Of a DNA stretch of 64,000 nt, positions 1 to 13,046 are shown in pieces (within the stretch, counting starts at the first letter, position 1; the number at the start of each line of letters is the position of its first letter). This DNA is from Penelope pileata (Eukaryota; Chordata; Aves; Galliformes; Cracidae), in assembly GCA_013396635.1 (NCBI GenBank), contig WBMW01005879.1, positions 248,001-312,000 of the forward strand, given 5' to 3'. Below the pieces are notes generated by a model, which saw only the letters and a list, made by a program, of their open reading frames with translations, did no database searches and had not been told where the DNA came from. Position numbers and translations under genes: made by a program.

Positions 1-127
1 ACCTACTAAAAATCATCTTGTTCTTTACTTTGAGAATAAACAGACCTCCAATGCAGTCCATATGGTAAATATTAATATCATCCTAAGCATCAAGTATACA
101 GGCATTCCATCTTTTTTTTTTTTTTTT

Positions 128-150
128 NNNNNNNNNNNNNNNNNNNNNNN
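128..150. other. Assembly gap, 23 N inside a poly(T) run
   Basis: Twenty-three Ns are flanked by T runs on both sides (111-127 and 151-156). The gap is a homopolymer break, and its true length is unknown. Any reading frame crossing it is meaningless. Confidence 0.97.
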
Positions 151-2196
151 TTTTTTGGATTCCAGAATAATATAAGTGTCAGTGTTGCAGTCCAACAAAT
201 TCTGGGTTTCTGGTACTGCTATCTGCCGTCTGAAGAGTAACACTCCTTCTAAACCGTCTTCCATCTCAAGTGACTCTTTTGGAAGTTTACAAGCTTAAGT
301 CTCTACCACAGTTAGAAAAGTAAAAAGTCCTCATTTACAAACACTGGCTTCAAGTAGAAAGCATCAGCTAAACACATTAATGAGAAACATCCGTTCAAAA
401 TGGTCAACTTTAACACATTTTAACCAGGTTTCTAGAAGTTACAGAATGTACATTCTAACTGATTTGTAGTGAAGAAGAACAAAATGTATTTAAACCGAGC
501 ATCCTATTTCTGATTTTGAAGCTTTTTTGAGTAAATTTCCATGTGTATAATGCACTTATCAGTTTAACAGCTTTATCATTCAGGACAAAGTTTTAAAAAA
601 AATTTTTCCGAAGAAATAAAACTTAAAAAAACATTTTTTTTCCCATTGCACTGAGATAAAGATTGCTGTCACAAAGGTTAAGCACAAACCAAATTGCCAT
701 GGCACTTACACAGATAACTGGTTAGATGAGGAAGGGATCTTGCACAAAAAGAGGACATGTAAGCAAAAATTAGTTGTTAAAGTGGACACATTTGAGAATT
801 TTAATTTTTTTTTTCCAATTTTCATCAGAAGGACTAACTGCAGCTATGTAGATGGTGTAACTTCAGCAACAGAGGGATTAGAACACTACAAGCAGAATAG
901 GTTAGAGAGACTCCTTCAATAACACTCACAAATTAGCTAGATGTGTAGACCATTTAGGGACAATTTTTAAGCTAGCAGGCATTTTTTTTTTCAGAATTGT
1001 GAAAGGCAGGTGAAGACTAGAATAAATCAAAGCATTTGCCTATCTTTAAAAACAGGACAAAGCAGTAGCCTAGGAGTTGTAGAACAGCCAGCCTATCTTG
1101 AGTTTTCAGAAAACAGTATCTGAACGGAGGGTGCAAACAGGACAGAGCCAGGTTCTTTTCAGTGGTGCCCAGTGTTATGACCAGAGACAACAGGTGCAAA
1201 CTGGAGCACTGGAGAATCTGTCTTTTCTAATCAAGAATTTGAAATCCAAACCCCAAATCAGGAAAATATCGTCTACAGGAATTGCATTTAAGATGGGTAC
1301 TAGAAAACCACGCCAGATAGTTACCAACAGTTCATTCGCTCCTAGTCAGACGGTGAGCTGAGGAGCTCAGCAGGGTCTTGTTTCTGAGCCTAGTACCAAC
1401 CAATATTTTTCTTAACAAGCTTACTAAGTATTTTAAATTTGGAGATGTCATCACCATTGATAAAACTATAAGCACTTTAGAACAACAAAAACGGTGTTTA
1501 GAAGAATCCTGTAAACTGAGGAGGTCATTAGGAAAAGAAACCAACAAACAAGCAACAGAACAAGTCCAAAGCACTACATCCAAGAAAATAAGCAACAGAA
1601 ACAAGAGAGAAGCCAACTCACTGCATGCATCAGTTGCGTAAATGCTAGACAACAGTTCTGCTAAGAGGGACGTAAGTGGGTCACATGCTGAATCTGAAGC
1701 AAACAACTCAGTAGGCATCATCATCCTGCTGATACAAACAGAAGCACTGTGTGGAGGACACCTGAATTATTCTGCTCTTCTCAAGGCTATCAAAGAGTTA
1801 GCTAACACATCAAATCTACTTCTGTGTATCCCATTTAAAAACACTCAGAATTGAGAGAACATCAAGAAAGACCACAATTCAGGGAACATGACCAGTCAAA
1901 GATAACTAATACAAATGGAATCATTAGCTCAGAAAACAGGTTATAAGACAAAAAATAGAAGTCTTCAGTAGATAGCTAATTACCAAAAAGAAGAAAAAAC
2001 TTAATTTTCTACTTATTAGTTGTACAACAAATATGACAAAAAAAACGATCTAAGTTTCCACAAGGTAGATTAATTGAGACGTGAGGAAATATTTTTTTTA
2101 ACTGCAAGGGTAAGGAAGTACTGGAGCAAATCACGTAGAAGACTTGCTGAATTTCCCTAACGATATGATACTATACGATATATATAACTATAGGAT
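151..2196. other. DCLK1 downstream intron, unassigned DNA
   Basis: This is AT-rich intronic sequence. Apart from a degraded CR1 scrap near 1120-1220 I recognise nothing. Between 1098 and 1860 both strands are relatively poor in stop codons, giving overlapping frames of 87 to 130 codons, but none resembles a known protein and no splice-bounded exon is evident. Confidence 0.6.
1120..1220 (+). mobile_element. Degraded CR1 LINE fragment
   Basis: The run GTGCAAACAGGACAGAGCC, followed by CTTTTCAGTGGTGCCCAGTG and a diverged version of the 'dynamically repeated' CR1 stretch that encodes DRTRGNGHKL, matches the region shortly before the end of CR1 ORF2. It is frameshifted and heavily mutated, so it is an old copy. 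Its boundaries are approximate. The call rests on recalled CR1 sequence, not on an alignment. Confidence 0.5.
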
Positions 2197-3097
2197 ACCA
2201 AGCTGTGCGGTGTAGTTGATGTGCCTGAGGGACGGGATGCTATCCAGAGAGACCTAGACAGGCTCGAGCAGTGGGCCAAGGAGAACCTCATGAGGTTCTA
2301 CAAATCCAAGTGCAAGGTCTTGCACCTGGGCTGTGGCAACCCCTGCTATCAATACAAGCTGGGGGATGACAGGATAGAGCACAGCCCTGCCAAAAAGGAC
2401 TTGAGGGTATTGGAGGATGGCAAGCTGGGCATGAGCCAGCAATGTGCCCTCGCAGTGCAGAAAGCCAACCATATTCTGGGCTGCATCAAAAGCAGCGTGG
2501 CCAGCAGGGAGAGGGAGGGGATCCTGCCCCTCTGCTCTGAGCTGGTGAGACCTCACCTGGAGCACTGCATCCAGATGTGGAGTCCTCAGCACAGTAGAGA
2601 CATGGACCTGTTGGAGCATGTCCAGAGGAGGGCCACAAAAATGATCCAGGCGATGGAACACCTCCCCTGTGAGGACAGGCTGAGAGAGCTGGGGCTGTTC
2701 AGCCTGGAGAAGAGAAGGCTCCAAGGTGACCTGATAGCAGCTTTTCAGTATCTAAAGGGAGGCTACAGGAAAGAGGACAGACTCTTTAGCAGGGTCTGTA
2801 GTGATAGGACAAGGGGAAATGGTTTCAGACTAAAAGAGATGAGACTTAGGTTGGGTGAAAGGAAAAAGTGTTTTACAGTAAGGGTGATGAAGCACCAGAA
2901 CAGGTTGCCCAGAGAGGTGGTGGAAGCCCCGTCCCTGGAGACATTCAAGGTCAGGCTGGACTGGGCTCTGAGCAACCTGATCTAGCTGTAGCTGTCCCTG
3001 TTCATTGCAGGCAAGTTGGACTAGATGACCTTTAAAGGTCCATTCCAACTCTAAGGATTCCATTCCATTCGATTCCTTTCCATTCCATTCCATTCCA
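2197..3097 (+). mobile_element. CR1 LINE, 5'-truncated, with open ORF2 C-terminus
   Basis: A reading frame runs unbroken from 2197 to the TAG at 2983-2985, about 262 codons. It starts inside the reverse transcriptase, just after where the catalytic FADD box should be, and so lacks the active site. Later blocks typical of the CR1 C-terminus are visible: QRDLDRLEQWA, KCKVLHLGCGN, AVQKANHILGCIKSS, LGLFSLEKRRLQGDLI, DRTRGNGFRL, and a final DWALSNLI. After the stop comes the standard avian CR1 3' UTR, with TCCCTGTTCATTGCAGG and TTGGACTAGATGACCTTTAA. It is truncated at the 5' end like most CR1 insertions, which prime from their 3' end. The open frame over about 790 nt suggests it is the youngest CR1 here. 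The tail is unusual and is listed separately. Confidence 0.95.
3057..3097 (+). repeat. Pentamer (ATTCC)n tail at CR1 3' end
   Basis: The CR1 ends in about eight imperfect ATTCC units instead of the ATTCTATG-type octamer usual in chicken CR1. The units include ATTCG and TTTCC variants. Confidence 0.85.
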
Positions 3098-6000
3098 AAC
3101 TACAATTTCATGCAATCTATAGCTCTTCTAAGTCTTCCTAGTATGACTCTTATAAGGTACTCAAAAGGTTTTTCACTGTCAGCACTTTTAACTGGTTTTA
3201 GCTGAAAGATAAGTAAAAGAGAGGCACTCTAATATAAAACTGACTATGTCCAAGAACACTTTAGAAACGGAAAAGTGCTTGCTTAACAGATTCATTAAAG
3301 TCAGTATAATTTCCTGATTGGGGTGACTATTGAGCAATAAATCTTTTATTTGTCTTCAAAAGCCAGACTGATTAGCTTTAAGAGTTTCTCTCAGCAGGGC
3401 ATTAGCAGAATTGATATCCCCAAAAATGCAGACTTCTTCCTTCACAGACTTCCTTCAGAATCTTGTTGGACAATATTCATTCTTTCATGCCATTAAGATG
3501 TATATACATTCATTCCAAACCAACAGTGTGACAGAACTTATTCTTGAGAGAAACAGCTTCTTACCTACTTCATGGATTACATCTTTTTTCACTCTAGTTG
3601 AACAGACCTAACTGATGCGATGGTGGAGCTGCTTGAGGAGACATGCCTCTATCTACATCTTCTACAACTCATTCTGCTCTACAACCGCATGGTTTTGCTT
3701 AAACAGGCATGTCCGTACAAAAAATATATATATATAACAAAACCAACTAAAACCACAAATGCTAGCCCAGTTCAGAAGAAGCTGTTATAAAGAAACATAA
3801 TAAAATCCAACCAAAACATGTTAGCCCACACCATCTTCTGAAACAGTCTTGACTGTAAACATTTAGAGGAAGGAATACAACTTATTATGCAGCTGATGCT
3901 TAACTAATCAACATGTAGTGGGTAGGCAAGGGTGGCCAGAAGGAATGCTGACTATTTATTAATAGAACTACACTTATATACATTCCACTAAGTTAGAAGC
4001 AATGCTTTACTCGATCCATTTTAAAATTACAGGTATTACTTATGATACTATACAACATTTCAGCAGATTGTTGGCTTCAGTCTCTTTTTTTGAAAAACGA
4101 TTTCATCACTCAGTTGCACAAACTTAGTGGATATTAGACAATTCCAGTTTGAATTGACCCTCAGTTAAATGAAAGCCATTACTATGATTTATAAAGTATT
4201 TTAAGCCAAGAAGTGTGGAACCTAAGAATGGGACACACAGGTGTCTCATTTTTTGAATTCTTTGACCCATGTAGTTTTTTGTTCTGTAAGGTGAGGACCA
4301 AGAAAAATCCTAGGCCTGTATCTTTTCCATTCATTTTTTAAAAAATCAGCTGTGGAACTATGTTTTTAAAATTAAAAAAATAAAATTCTCTTTAGTATTT
4401 GAAGAGAGCTGTCATAGGGGTTAACAAAATGCTGGGCTGCTTTTCAGTTGAAGTTCTGCAGCAACTATGAAAGATGAAAAAAACAATTAACAAGTCTTTC
4501 TATATCATTCTTTGTGAATCACTCACAATTTTCTCAGATAAGTTCTTCATTTAAAGTCTTATTTCTCTGAAATACACATTTAGAAGTCTGGGATTATTCA
4601 ATATTTAAGAGTATTCCTAGTCTTGGAAGGGATGCAACACTCAGAAGCTGTTTCTGAACAGATAAGGAACAGCTAACAGTAAAGACCTGATGCAAAGCCA
4701 ATGTTTAATAACTTATTTTCCATAAACATTCCCAAAAAGACACTCAATTTTCTGCGAAAAGTCATTCCAATATTCTTTAAAACAAACAAACAAACAAAAA
4801 AACCCCTAAGAATTCCAAACACAGTTGAAACCAGAAGTTGAATTAAAAATCAGGCCTATTCACAGGAAAAATTCCTATTTTCATCTAGACTTTCAAAGGC
4901 AAAATTTGACTTCTGTCTTGTAAACTAACTAAAGAACATTTATGTCAAACTTGTTCAAAGTTCCAAAACATTTAATTAGGCAATAATGCCTGCCATAAAA
5001 TACAGTGCCTGGAGTTCTCAGTTTCCACTCCACCAATATCTGTAACCCAAGACGCTTTCAAAGAACACCATGGGTCTGCTTGTTAACCAAAACGCAGAAA
5101 TACTGAAGGCAAAATATCCTTGCGGTAACTTTCCCATTTGCTCCCAATCTCCCCGTGGTTTTGTCAGTGTCAGTCCCAGCTTCCCATATGTCTGTTTCTC
5201 CCACAAAAAAGTCCCTGCACCTTCTCTGACACCATGTCCTATGAATAGAAAGCTCTCCCTGGGGCGACCTGCAAAAGGCAGCTTTCTCCCTCTGCATGAT
5301 TCCATGATGATTTTACAGTTTAACTATTGCAATTGGGATGATGTAACGCAATGCAAAACAAACAGATGGGCAAGAGATGTAAAGCACGGCCAGGCCTAAA
5401 CTGGAAACCATCACTGCCAGAAGTGGTGTGGGGCTCGCAGCTGCTGACATCGCTCCTGGGATGTGTGCGCGCTGAAGCTTTGCTGGCAGCTGCACTGCTG
5501 GCCGAGGTTTGCGGCATGTGGTTCTATTTAGGTGCCACAAGCTGGGCTTTGTTTGCTTACTCGCCATTTACATGAGCCTGCATGCAAACCTGTGGAGATA
5601 AAAGGTAATTCTGGCTGCCAACACTCTGTTGTGTACATCAGGAGTGTTTTCCTACACTAGAAGAATGCTCTGAACAAATGGGAGTTTTTAATGAGGCCTA
5701 TTTACTCTGTGACTGCAGTTTAGAGATCTGGAGATACCATTTCCTTGAACTTAACTCGAGAACTGGTAGCTACTTAGCTACAGGAAAATGGAGCTCAGAA
5801 AGGTAAATGAGCATATGTGCAGCTCTGCGCTGCTGCTGCACCAGACTGCTCCACTGCCTGAGGCTTTATTTAAATCTCACTTGGGCATCTCTAACATTAA
5901 ACAATGGGAATTCTGTAATGGCACTGCAGAAAAACAATCAGTCCCAGTCCAATTTCTTTCTTACTTATTATCTACCACACTACCTTTATGTGACAGAAAG

Positions 6001-9000
6001 TGCAATTCATCAGTAATATAAAAGCAGAGTATCAGAGACATGTCTCTAAGGAAAAGTAATTCCAACAACAAGGAAATGTTAGAAAAAAAGACACAAGAAT
6101 TATAAACTGATGCAAGTGCAACAATAAATTGCAAGGGTAAACTAAGCCCTCAGGAACTGACTGCCCAGTCTCAACCCTACAGACTGTGACTGGGGAATGC
6201 TGTTTTTGCAGCAGTTACGGTCTAAAGCCCCACAAGGAATGCCGGAGGGACTGAGCTATATGTCTGAAGTGACCAGCAAAATAACTGTGGAAGAGCAGTG
6301 ACGTTCCAGCTCCCTGAGCTCTTTCAAACAAGCATCACCAAGCCAAAGTGTACATTGCCTTCTTGCTCCTGCCCTTTATACATATTTACATCTGCTGAAG
6401 GTAAAGGAAAGTCTTCTCATAACTTGTAAGCTGGATATTGGATAGCACTACAAGACTAAAATGAGGAACCCCACTAGTGAGAGGAACACAGTGAAAATGT
6501 CTATCTCTAGAGGCTGAAACCAAGTAAGTCTGAGTTATTTATAGATATAGAAGTAAAATACAGATCCAGAAGCAATGTTTTAGAAGGGTTCAAAGTTATT
6601 ATGGGGACGGGAGAGGATTTCAGAAGAGTATGAATAATGAATTCATAGCTTAGTTTAGTTCCAGCAGAGTAGGATCTACAATATCGGGATAAACATCTGC
6701 TCTGCTTTGAAATAGGCAAATGCAAACAAAGATTATTTTGATCATTACTTCTTTAACTCCTTCACTTAAATTTATATTCTTACAGGATAAATATGAAGAA
6801 CACAGATAAACAGAGGTTCTCTGCATTTATTCCCCTAAACCTAACTCTTAACAAGCTTGAAAACTTCACACCCGTATCTAACAAAGTAACACAATTTTGA
6901 ATTACAGTTATTATCTGCAAATTTGGTCCACCTCTCATTATTATTCAGGTGTCAGGAGACATGAAAGGAATAGATTGACAAGGCAAGAGGATATAATGAC
7001 CCATGTATATTTTACTGATGCAATTTTTTTCTCTGACTATTGATGCAAAGACGATGGAAAAATTTACACAAACGCTCCGAAGACTAATCACAGACTTAGA
7101 GGCAGAAGACATCATCAGCCACAGTTCCCACTCACAGGCACCTCATCAATGATTTAACATGACAGAGGGGATTGCAGCTTCATTATCTGGTGATATTTTA
7201 TTTATTCATATTTAATTACTGCATATCATAACAATTTGAAACTTGACTGCATTGCAGAAGATGAGGGAAAGAATGAAGCTGTTATAGTGGCTGTACTAAC
7301 ACATCTGCTTCGCAGACCTACAGGGATTCACTGAGCCACAATACATAATAAAAGTGAAAAAACACTTATATTCTACAAATGAGTTACAAATTCTCCACAT
7401 TAAAATTGGGTGAAATAAACAATGATGTCTTAACAACTCATGTAGTGGACATAAGAATCCTATTTATCTTCATTATCTGCTGAGAGTGTTTGGACCAAAA
7501 TCCCCAATTTAGGTGAACCATGAGGAGGAAAAAAAATGATGGCAGGGAAAAAAAAGTAACATGACAAATTAGCAGAACCAAACTTCTCCCCCAGTGGGAG
7601 AGAGAGGTGAAGGCCAAAGGGTAGATTAATCTTGCTATATCATATGGTCTTGATCTTAAAAATTTCTCTGCATGTTTAGCAGAAATCACACGCACAATGG
7701 GGAGACTTTGAAAAGATCAGGAGCCAGCGCAGATTAAGATGAAATGGGGCCAGATCCAAAAAGCCGTCAACCTCCCACCCTTTCCTGCAGACTCCCATGT
7801 GGGCAGGAGATTGTTTCATGGCTCCAAAGCACTTGTCTGTGCTCAGCTTGTTGATGAGTGTTCTCGCTCCCCGTGCCTCTGGCGGAGGAGAAAAGTTTTG
7901 ACTTCTCTTTTCACAGAAATCCAAGCTGCAGCTGTGGACACAGGTCTCTGCAACCGCTCTTGCTTTGGGGCCCTTAAATTACAATGCAGAACCTGTCCGA
8001 TCCAACCACAAAAAACTGGATCCACACCCAAGACGAATCAAAATATAAAATAAAAAAGAGAACTTTAAAGAAAAAGAAATAAACAACTTCTTTAAGTCTA
8101 TTTTAAAACAGAAATATTAAAAATAAAAAAAAAGGCTCAAACTGATGATGATCAGGTTACTGCAACTTACTGAGTTACTGAGTGTCAGCTGAGTCACAGC
8201 AATTACCTGCACATATCCATGGTAAAAGTGAGTTAATACAACATGGCTTAGCTGAGCCTACAATAGAGGAAGATTAAATTATGTGCACATGGACAATTAC
8301 TACAGCTCAGCTGATGTGCGATTGCTTTTCAAGCTACTGAAATTGCTTATGTATCCAAATCTAAAGTCTACCAGCAAAGCAAGTACAAAAATAAAAAATA
8401 AAAAAAATTGAATGTGTTTTAAATGTGAAGTGTTTTAAAATCATCTGCATAGTCAGTGAGATGTCTGACCACAACAAATGATGACGGAACCCTAAACAGT
8501 CAAAGTGGTGTAGGTAGAAGTTGATCTGAAAATTCAAATGCATCTATATGGAAAACTGCTTGGCTTATTTGCTTTCAGAGCAGTTAGCTGCAAGAGCATA
8601 TGTCCGTTCACATAAAACTAACAGCAGTGTTTTCACTCTCCCTTAAGATAAAAGATAATTTGTTTCATGATTTATGATCTCACTGACTTCCTGTATTGAA
8701 TTAGGCAGCTGAAACAATCTCTATCATCCTGCAAATTATTATTGATATGGCAGCATACACACATACACCTACTGATACATTTTATTCCAATTAGTTGTTA
8801 GTATAATGGAATAATTTTATGAAAAAGGGTTATACATCAACAAATGATACACAATTGCAAACATCTGCTCAGAATTTTTGGGATATAGAATGTGTAGAGT
8901 ATGTAAAATGCAAACGTAATTCCCAATTTTACACTGGCACAATCACTGTATTACATAACTTGAGAAAAACCTCATGTAAATAAGGTATTGTGCACCCCTT

Positions 9001-9977
9001 AATTACAAAAAGCAATTTAACAAATACTTTTATAGCTATTGTTGCATGTATCTTCTTCAGTTGCTATTTACTCTATTATTCCTACTTTTTTTCTCTGTTT
9101 CCTAATTGGATGACAGATCTGCTTACTCTTTCAGTACTACCGTACAATTGTCTACCAATCAAACTGTTACTCATTGAACTATACAGAACTCTTTTTTCTT
9201 TCCTAATATTTCTTTTCCTGCATCCATATCTCTTTGCTAGATTCCCTCTGATATTTAGATATGTTAAAATTAAGTGCATTGGATTGTACCTGATGCAATA
9301 CGTGTTTATAAACATGGTGTGTGCAAGCTCCACTGTCTAAAGACTGAACAACAGAACAGGCATTTATGAAAATTTTACTATTCCTGATTCTTGCTTCCTC
9401 TTTAGCTCCCCTCCCCTGAAGTCCAGATAGAACATCTGGGTGCACCAGATTAAATAATGGACCCTTTGTTTGAAGAAAATTCACAAGAAACTTTAAATTC
9501 TCCTACATGGGAGAGGTAAGTGTATGGGAGGCGGGACAGGAGAATGACCAAAGTGAGATCCGTGTTTCTTAGTGACAGGAGTTTAAACCCATCACCTGGA
9601 CATTTAACCACTGACACAGGTCTTAATGAAGTAAGTTACAGGATAACTATCATGGCAACTTGGGGTTCCTCTGCCCCTCCTATACTGGAGGGCAAAGGCA
9701 GAAAAATTCTCAGGTGAACAGGAAGGGATGAATGAGGGAAGAAATTCTCCCTTTCCATGAGAAAATTTCTTCACAGCTTTTATGGATGGACTGTAGTTCA
9801 AAGGCACAAAGAAGAATTCGATCCAATGTGTTATTTTTGTCCATTTCTGCACAACTTTCCACACGTTCAAGCATCTAAAGAGGATGTATGTTACTTTTTT
9901 TTCTCTTTAAATTGCACCTCAAAGAGAATAAAGGAGCTAATAAAACCTGGAGAAATTATACAAAAGATGTGCATTGT

Positions 9978-10003
9978 CTTTCCAATTCAATTGAATTGGA
10001 AAG
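9978..10003. repeat. Perfect 26-bp palindrome
   Basis: The half-site CTTTCCAATTCAA is followed immediately by its exact reverse complement, with no spacer. The centre lies between 9990 and 9991. The symmetry breaks at the next base on each side. Confidence 0.95.
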
Positions 10004-11051
10004 GAAGCTGAGGAAGCTTTTTAGGTTAACAGAACTCTGCATTCTTGGTTTAACACAACACATTGCTTTACGTTGTGGCACATGAACAATTAATTTCTCT
10101 CTAATCAGAAAGTTACTTTAAATAATATGAAAGAATCCTGCAGAATTTATTTTAGATGTCAGTGTTGTGGTGTCTCTCCCTTCCCTCCCCTCAAATCTCA
10201 TAGATCCAGTCCTCAAAGCTAAATGCAGATCTTCTGTATCTGGACGCAATTGTATCCAACAAAAGATTTCTATATACGTAGGTATCTAAACATTTTATGG
10301 CTTCCCTAGCAATTTGAAATGGAAAATGAATCTCTATGGAAGCAACAGAATTGCAGCACAGCAGTGTGCTGCTAATCTCTACATGATTAATTTTATATCT
10401 TAGGCAAAAGCTATTTTTCTCTTTATGCACATAGGGAGTGGGAAAATATGTGGTGATTTTACTGTATTGGTATTACAGGTGGGGAGAACACCTACATAAA
10501 GCTAAAGCCTTATGCTTCACTTAACTTCTCTGGCTAATCTACTAAGCAACAAAGGAGACAAGGAACAGTCTTTCCTGTTTTCACCTTTTTTCATCTAAGA
10601 ATATTAATCAACTGGTTTAAGCTGTTATCAGATGCAGGACCTAGACTCATTCTGAGACTCAGCTCAGAAACTGCTAGCTGTGTGACCTGAAGAAAGACAA
10701 GCCATGTTCCACACAGCAACAAGAACCCCTGCGTTCACCCTAATGAAGCTTGACTTTCCCAAGCTCAGTTTTTCTTCCCTAAGTTTATTGGTCAAAATCT
10801 GAACAATTTTGCATCATCATTAAAACAAACCTGCATGAAAAACAGAGCTATATATTTCATCTTCAAGTTCCAGACAGCAATGGAAAGAGGCTGTAGCAAA
10901 AGATTCTTTTAGCATATGCATCAATAGAGAAAGTTTATTCTCAAAGCATGCCATAAAAACAAACCAAGAAGTAATCCAGTCCTACCAATTTTTTTTCCTG
11001 TCATTTTCACAAAACTGTTCCAACTTCTTTCTGCTCATTTCTTTGGAATTT

Positions 11052-11087
11052 ACATAACTTTCTGTGTATACATAACTTTCTGTGTAT
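11052..11087 (+). repeat. Exact 18-bp tandem duplication
   Basis: The unit ACATAACTTTCTGTGTAT occurs twice in a row and is followed by the partial unit ACAT. Confidence 0.95.
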
Positions 11088-11716
11088 ACATCATACTGAG
11101 TTTCTATGGTTTTCATAATTAAATAAGCCTGATATTTTTTTAATCTTTACATATATACAGTCTACAGGTCTTACTGTCTTAAAAGAAAAAGTAGTAAGAA
11201 ACAGATTTTTGTAGTGTATTTCAATCACAACATATTTTTTTTTTTTTTAAACAACAGATGTTTAATATGTGCACTTCAGTGCCCATTCTCAAATTGTACA
11301 ACTTCATGTTAATTAAGTTACCACCAAAGGACTATGACAATATATACTAGCTTATGATGTTCTTTTTGGATTGTACCTGACTATATAAAAGCTTCTAACT
11401 AGACTATTTTTCCTGTATTTCCTTAAATAAATCACTATATGTATTTCAGTAGTGATAGTTCAGATTTTCTGTGTGGTTTTTTTCCTCATAACATATGAAA
11501 AAAGAAATCTGCAAATGTATCTTATTTAATGGGTATAAGTGAATGCCTAAGGATCTACCTTCTTTGAATATTCCAAGCGTTTAATTGAGCTTCTGCATTT
11601 TTTTTTGTTTGTTTGACAGGGAGTTTGCTTCTATCGCAACCAGTACCACTGGCATAAGTAGGAAATTCTGGGACTCACTCCACATATATAAGACTACCAA
11701 AGTTAAAGCACAAAAG

Positions 11717-11749
11717 ATGAAAAAAAAAAAAAAAGAAAAAAAAAAAACC
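11717..11749 (+). repeat. A-rich low-complexity run
   Basis: Two A homopolymers of more than ten bases are separated by a single G. No LINE or SINE body is visible immediately upstream. Confidence 0.9.
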
Positions 11750-12515
11750 TGAAAGATCTCAATGTAATACATTTTCTCCCATTTGTGTAAGAACATCTTC
11801 CCATAAGTTCATTTTCACAATTATTTCCAACAAATTAGTTTTCATTACTAAGAAGGAAGGGGAATAAAATTTGCATGGGATAATTTTGCTTCAAAGATCG
11901 GTAATACCTTAAAAGCGAAGTTTATATAAGAAATGTCATTCCCAAGACATTTGCAGGACACAGAAACTTGGACTCAATTACAGTATTCCAGAATGTCCTT
12001 AACTGCACCATGCAGCCAGAAACAAGAATATTGTCTACCAGCATCTTATCACTTCTTGAGGTTTATTCTGTCTGTCATCTCTCTCCCCTTGTGCCTGGGA
12101 GTATGTGGGGGTTTTGTTTGTTTTTGTTTTAATGATACACCAGGGCAGTGAAGGAGGGGGAAGAGATATTGGGAGAGAATAATGTATGAGATAACTGTGA
12201 AGATATTACTGTGGAATATGTGATCAACAGTGCAAAACTTGAAAAGGATCAGAGAGGAGATTATAGCAAGGATTTTGAGATCCAGATAGGAATGGACAAT
12301 CTGACAGATCACATTTGATGGTCTGGAAACATAAGCAACACTGGGACTGCAGCTGGAGAACAAATAAATGACCACAAATTGAACATATGAGAAGATCATG
12401 TGAGGGAAAGAACACCAGAGGCAGCTGTAAGAAAGGTGCTGCCCAGGCAAAGGTGGAGGCCACAGCACAGGACAGACACCAGTCCTTTGTATGTCCAAGT
12501 TCAAGTTAAGAAGAC

Positions 12516-13046
12516 TGTTGTGATTTAACTCGGTATGCAGCTCAGCACCACACAGCCGTGTGCTCGCTCCCCCGCCTCTCAGTGTGATAGGGGAGAGAAT
12601 TGGAAAAAAATAACAAAATGGAACTTGTGGGTTGAGATAAAAACTATTAACTAAAGCAGAAAAGGAAGAGGAAAAAAGTAATGATAATTACTTTTATATA
12701 TATATACACATATGCAAAACAAGTGACGCACAAAGCAATTGCTCACCACCCGCAGGCCGATGCCCCAAACAGTGGCTGCCAGCCCAGCACATCTCCCCTC
12801 AGTTTTTCAAGTTTTTGCATGATGTCATATGGTATGGAATATCCTTTTCTCCAGTTTGGGTCAGCTGTCCTGGTTCTGTCTCCTTTCAACTACTTGTGTC
12901 TCCCCCCAGCCTCTTGCTGGGTAGGGAGGAGTACAAGAAGATGAAAAACTGAAACATCTTTGGCTCTGTGCAGCACTGCTCAGCAACAATTCAAACACTG
13001 GGGTGTTATCAACACTGTTCTTCTCCTAAAGCCAAAACCATCACAC
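12516..13046 (-). mobile_element. Solo ERVL-type LTR with exact 5-bp target duplication
   Basis: On the minus strand the element reads from GTGTGATGGTTTTGG at its start to a terminus containing CTGTGTGGTGCTGAGCTG and ending ACAACA. It shares the TTTTTATCTCAACCCAC-type block and the tract CAAGAAG / GGGTGCACAAG-type context with the plus-strand LTR at 25.4 kb. The pentamer AAGAC lies directly outside both ends, at 12511-12515 and 13047-13051; five-base duplication is typical of ERVL-like integration. It is about 531 bp long. There is no internal retroviral region or second LTR, so it is a solo LTR left by recombination. A (TA)n/(CA)n run near 12696-12714 lies inside it. The minus-strand 5' end has one extra base before TG. 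Confidence 0.88.

Larger units (their letters stand above)
3098..12515. other. DCLK1 downstream intron, unique sequence with small repeats
   Basis: No gene or recognisable transposon was found. Small features are a (TA)n run at 3724-3736, a (CAAA)n run at 4777-4799, a perfect 26-bp palindrome at 9978-10003, an 18-bp tandem duplication at 11052-11087 and an A-rich run at 11717-11749. The stretch 5380-5580 is somewhat richer in G+C and gives overlapping frames in several phases, with nothing recognised. A 151-codon minus-strand frame at 12049-12504 abuts the LTR that follows; it is unrecognised. Confidence 0.6.

Noticed and set aside
1332..1724. 130-codon minus-strand frame overlapping plus-strand frames
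   Set aside because: Both strands are open at once, which points to a stop-poor patch rather than a gene.
5018..5575. G+C-richer patch with several overlapping frames
   Set aside because: Frames on both strands in different phases, no domain, no repeat recognised; CpG density is far below that of the 50-kb island.
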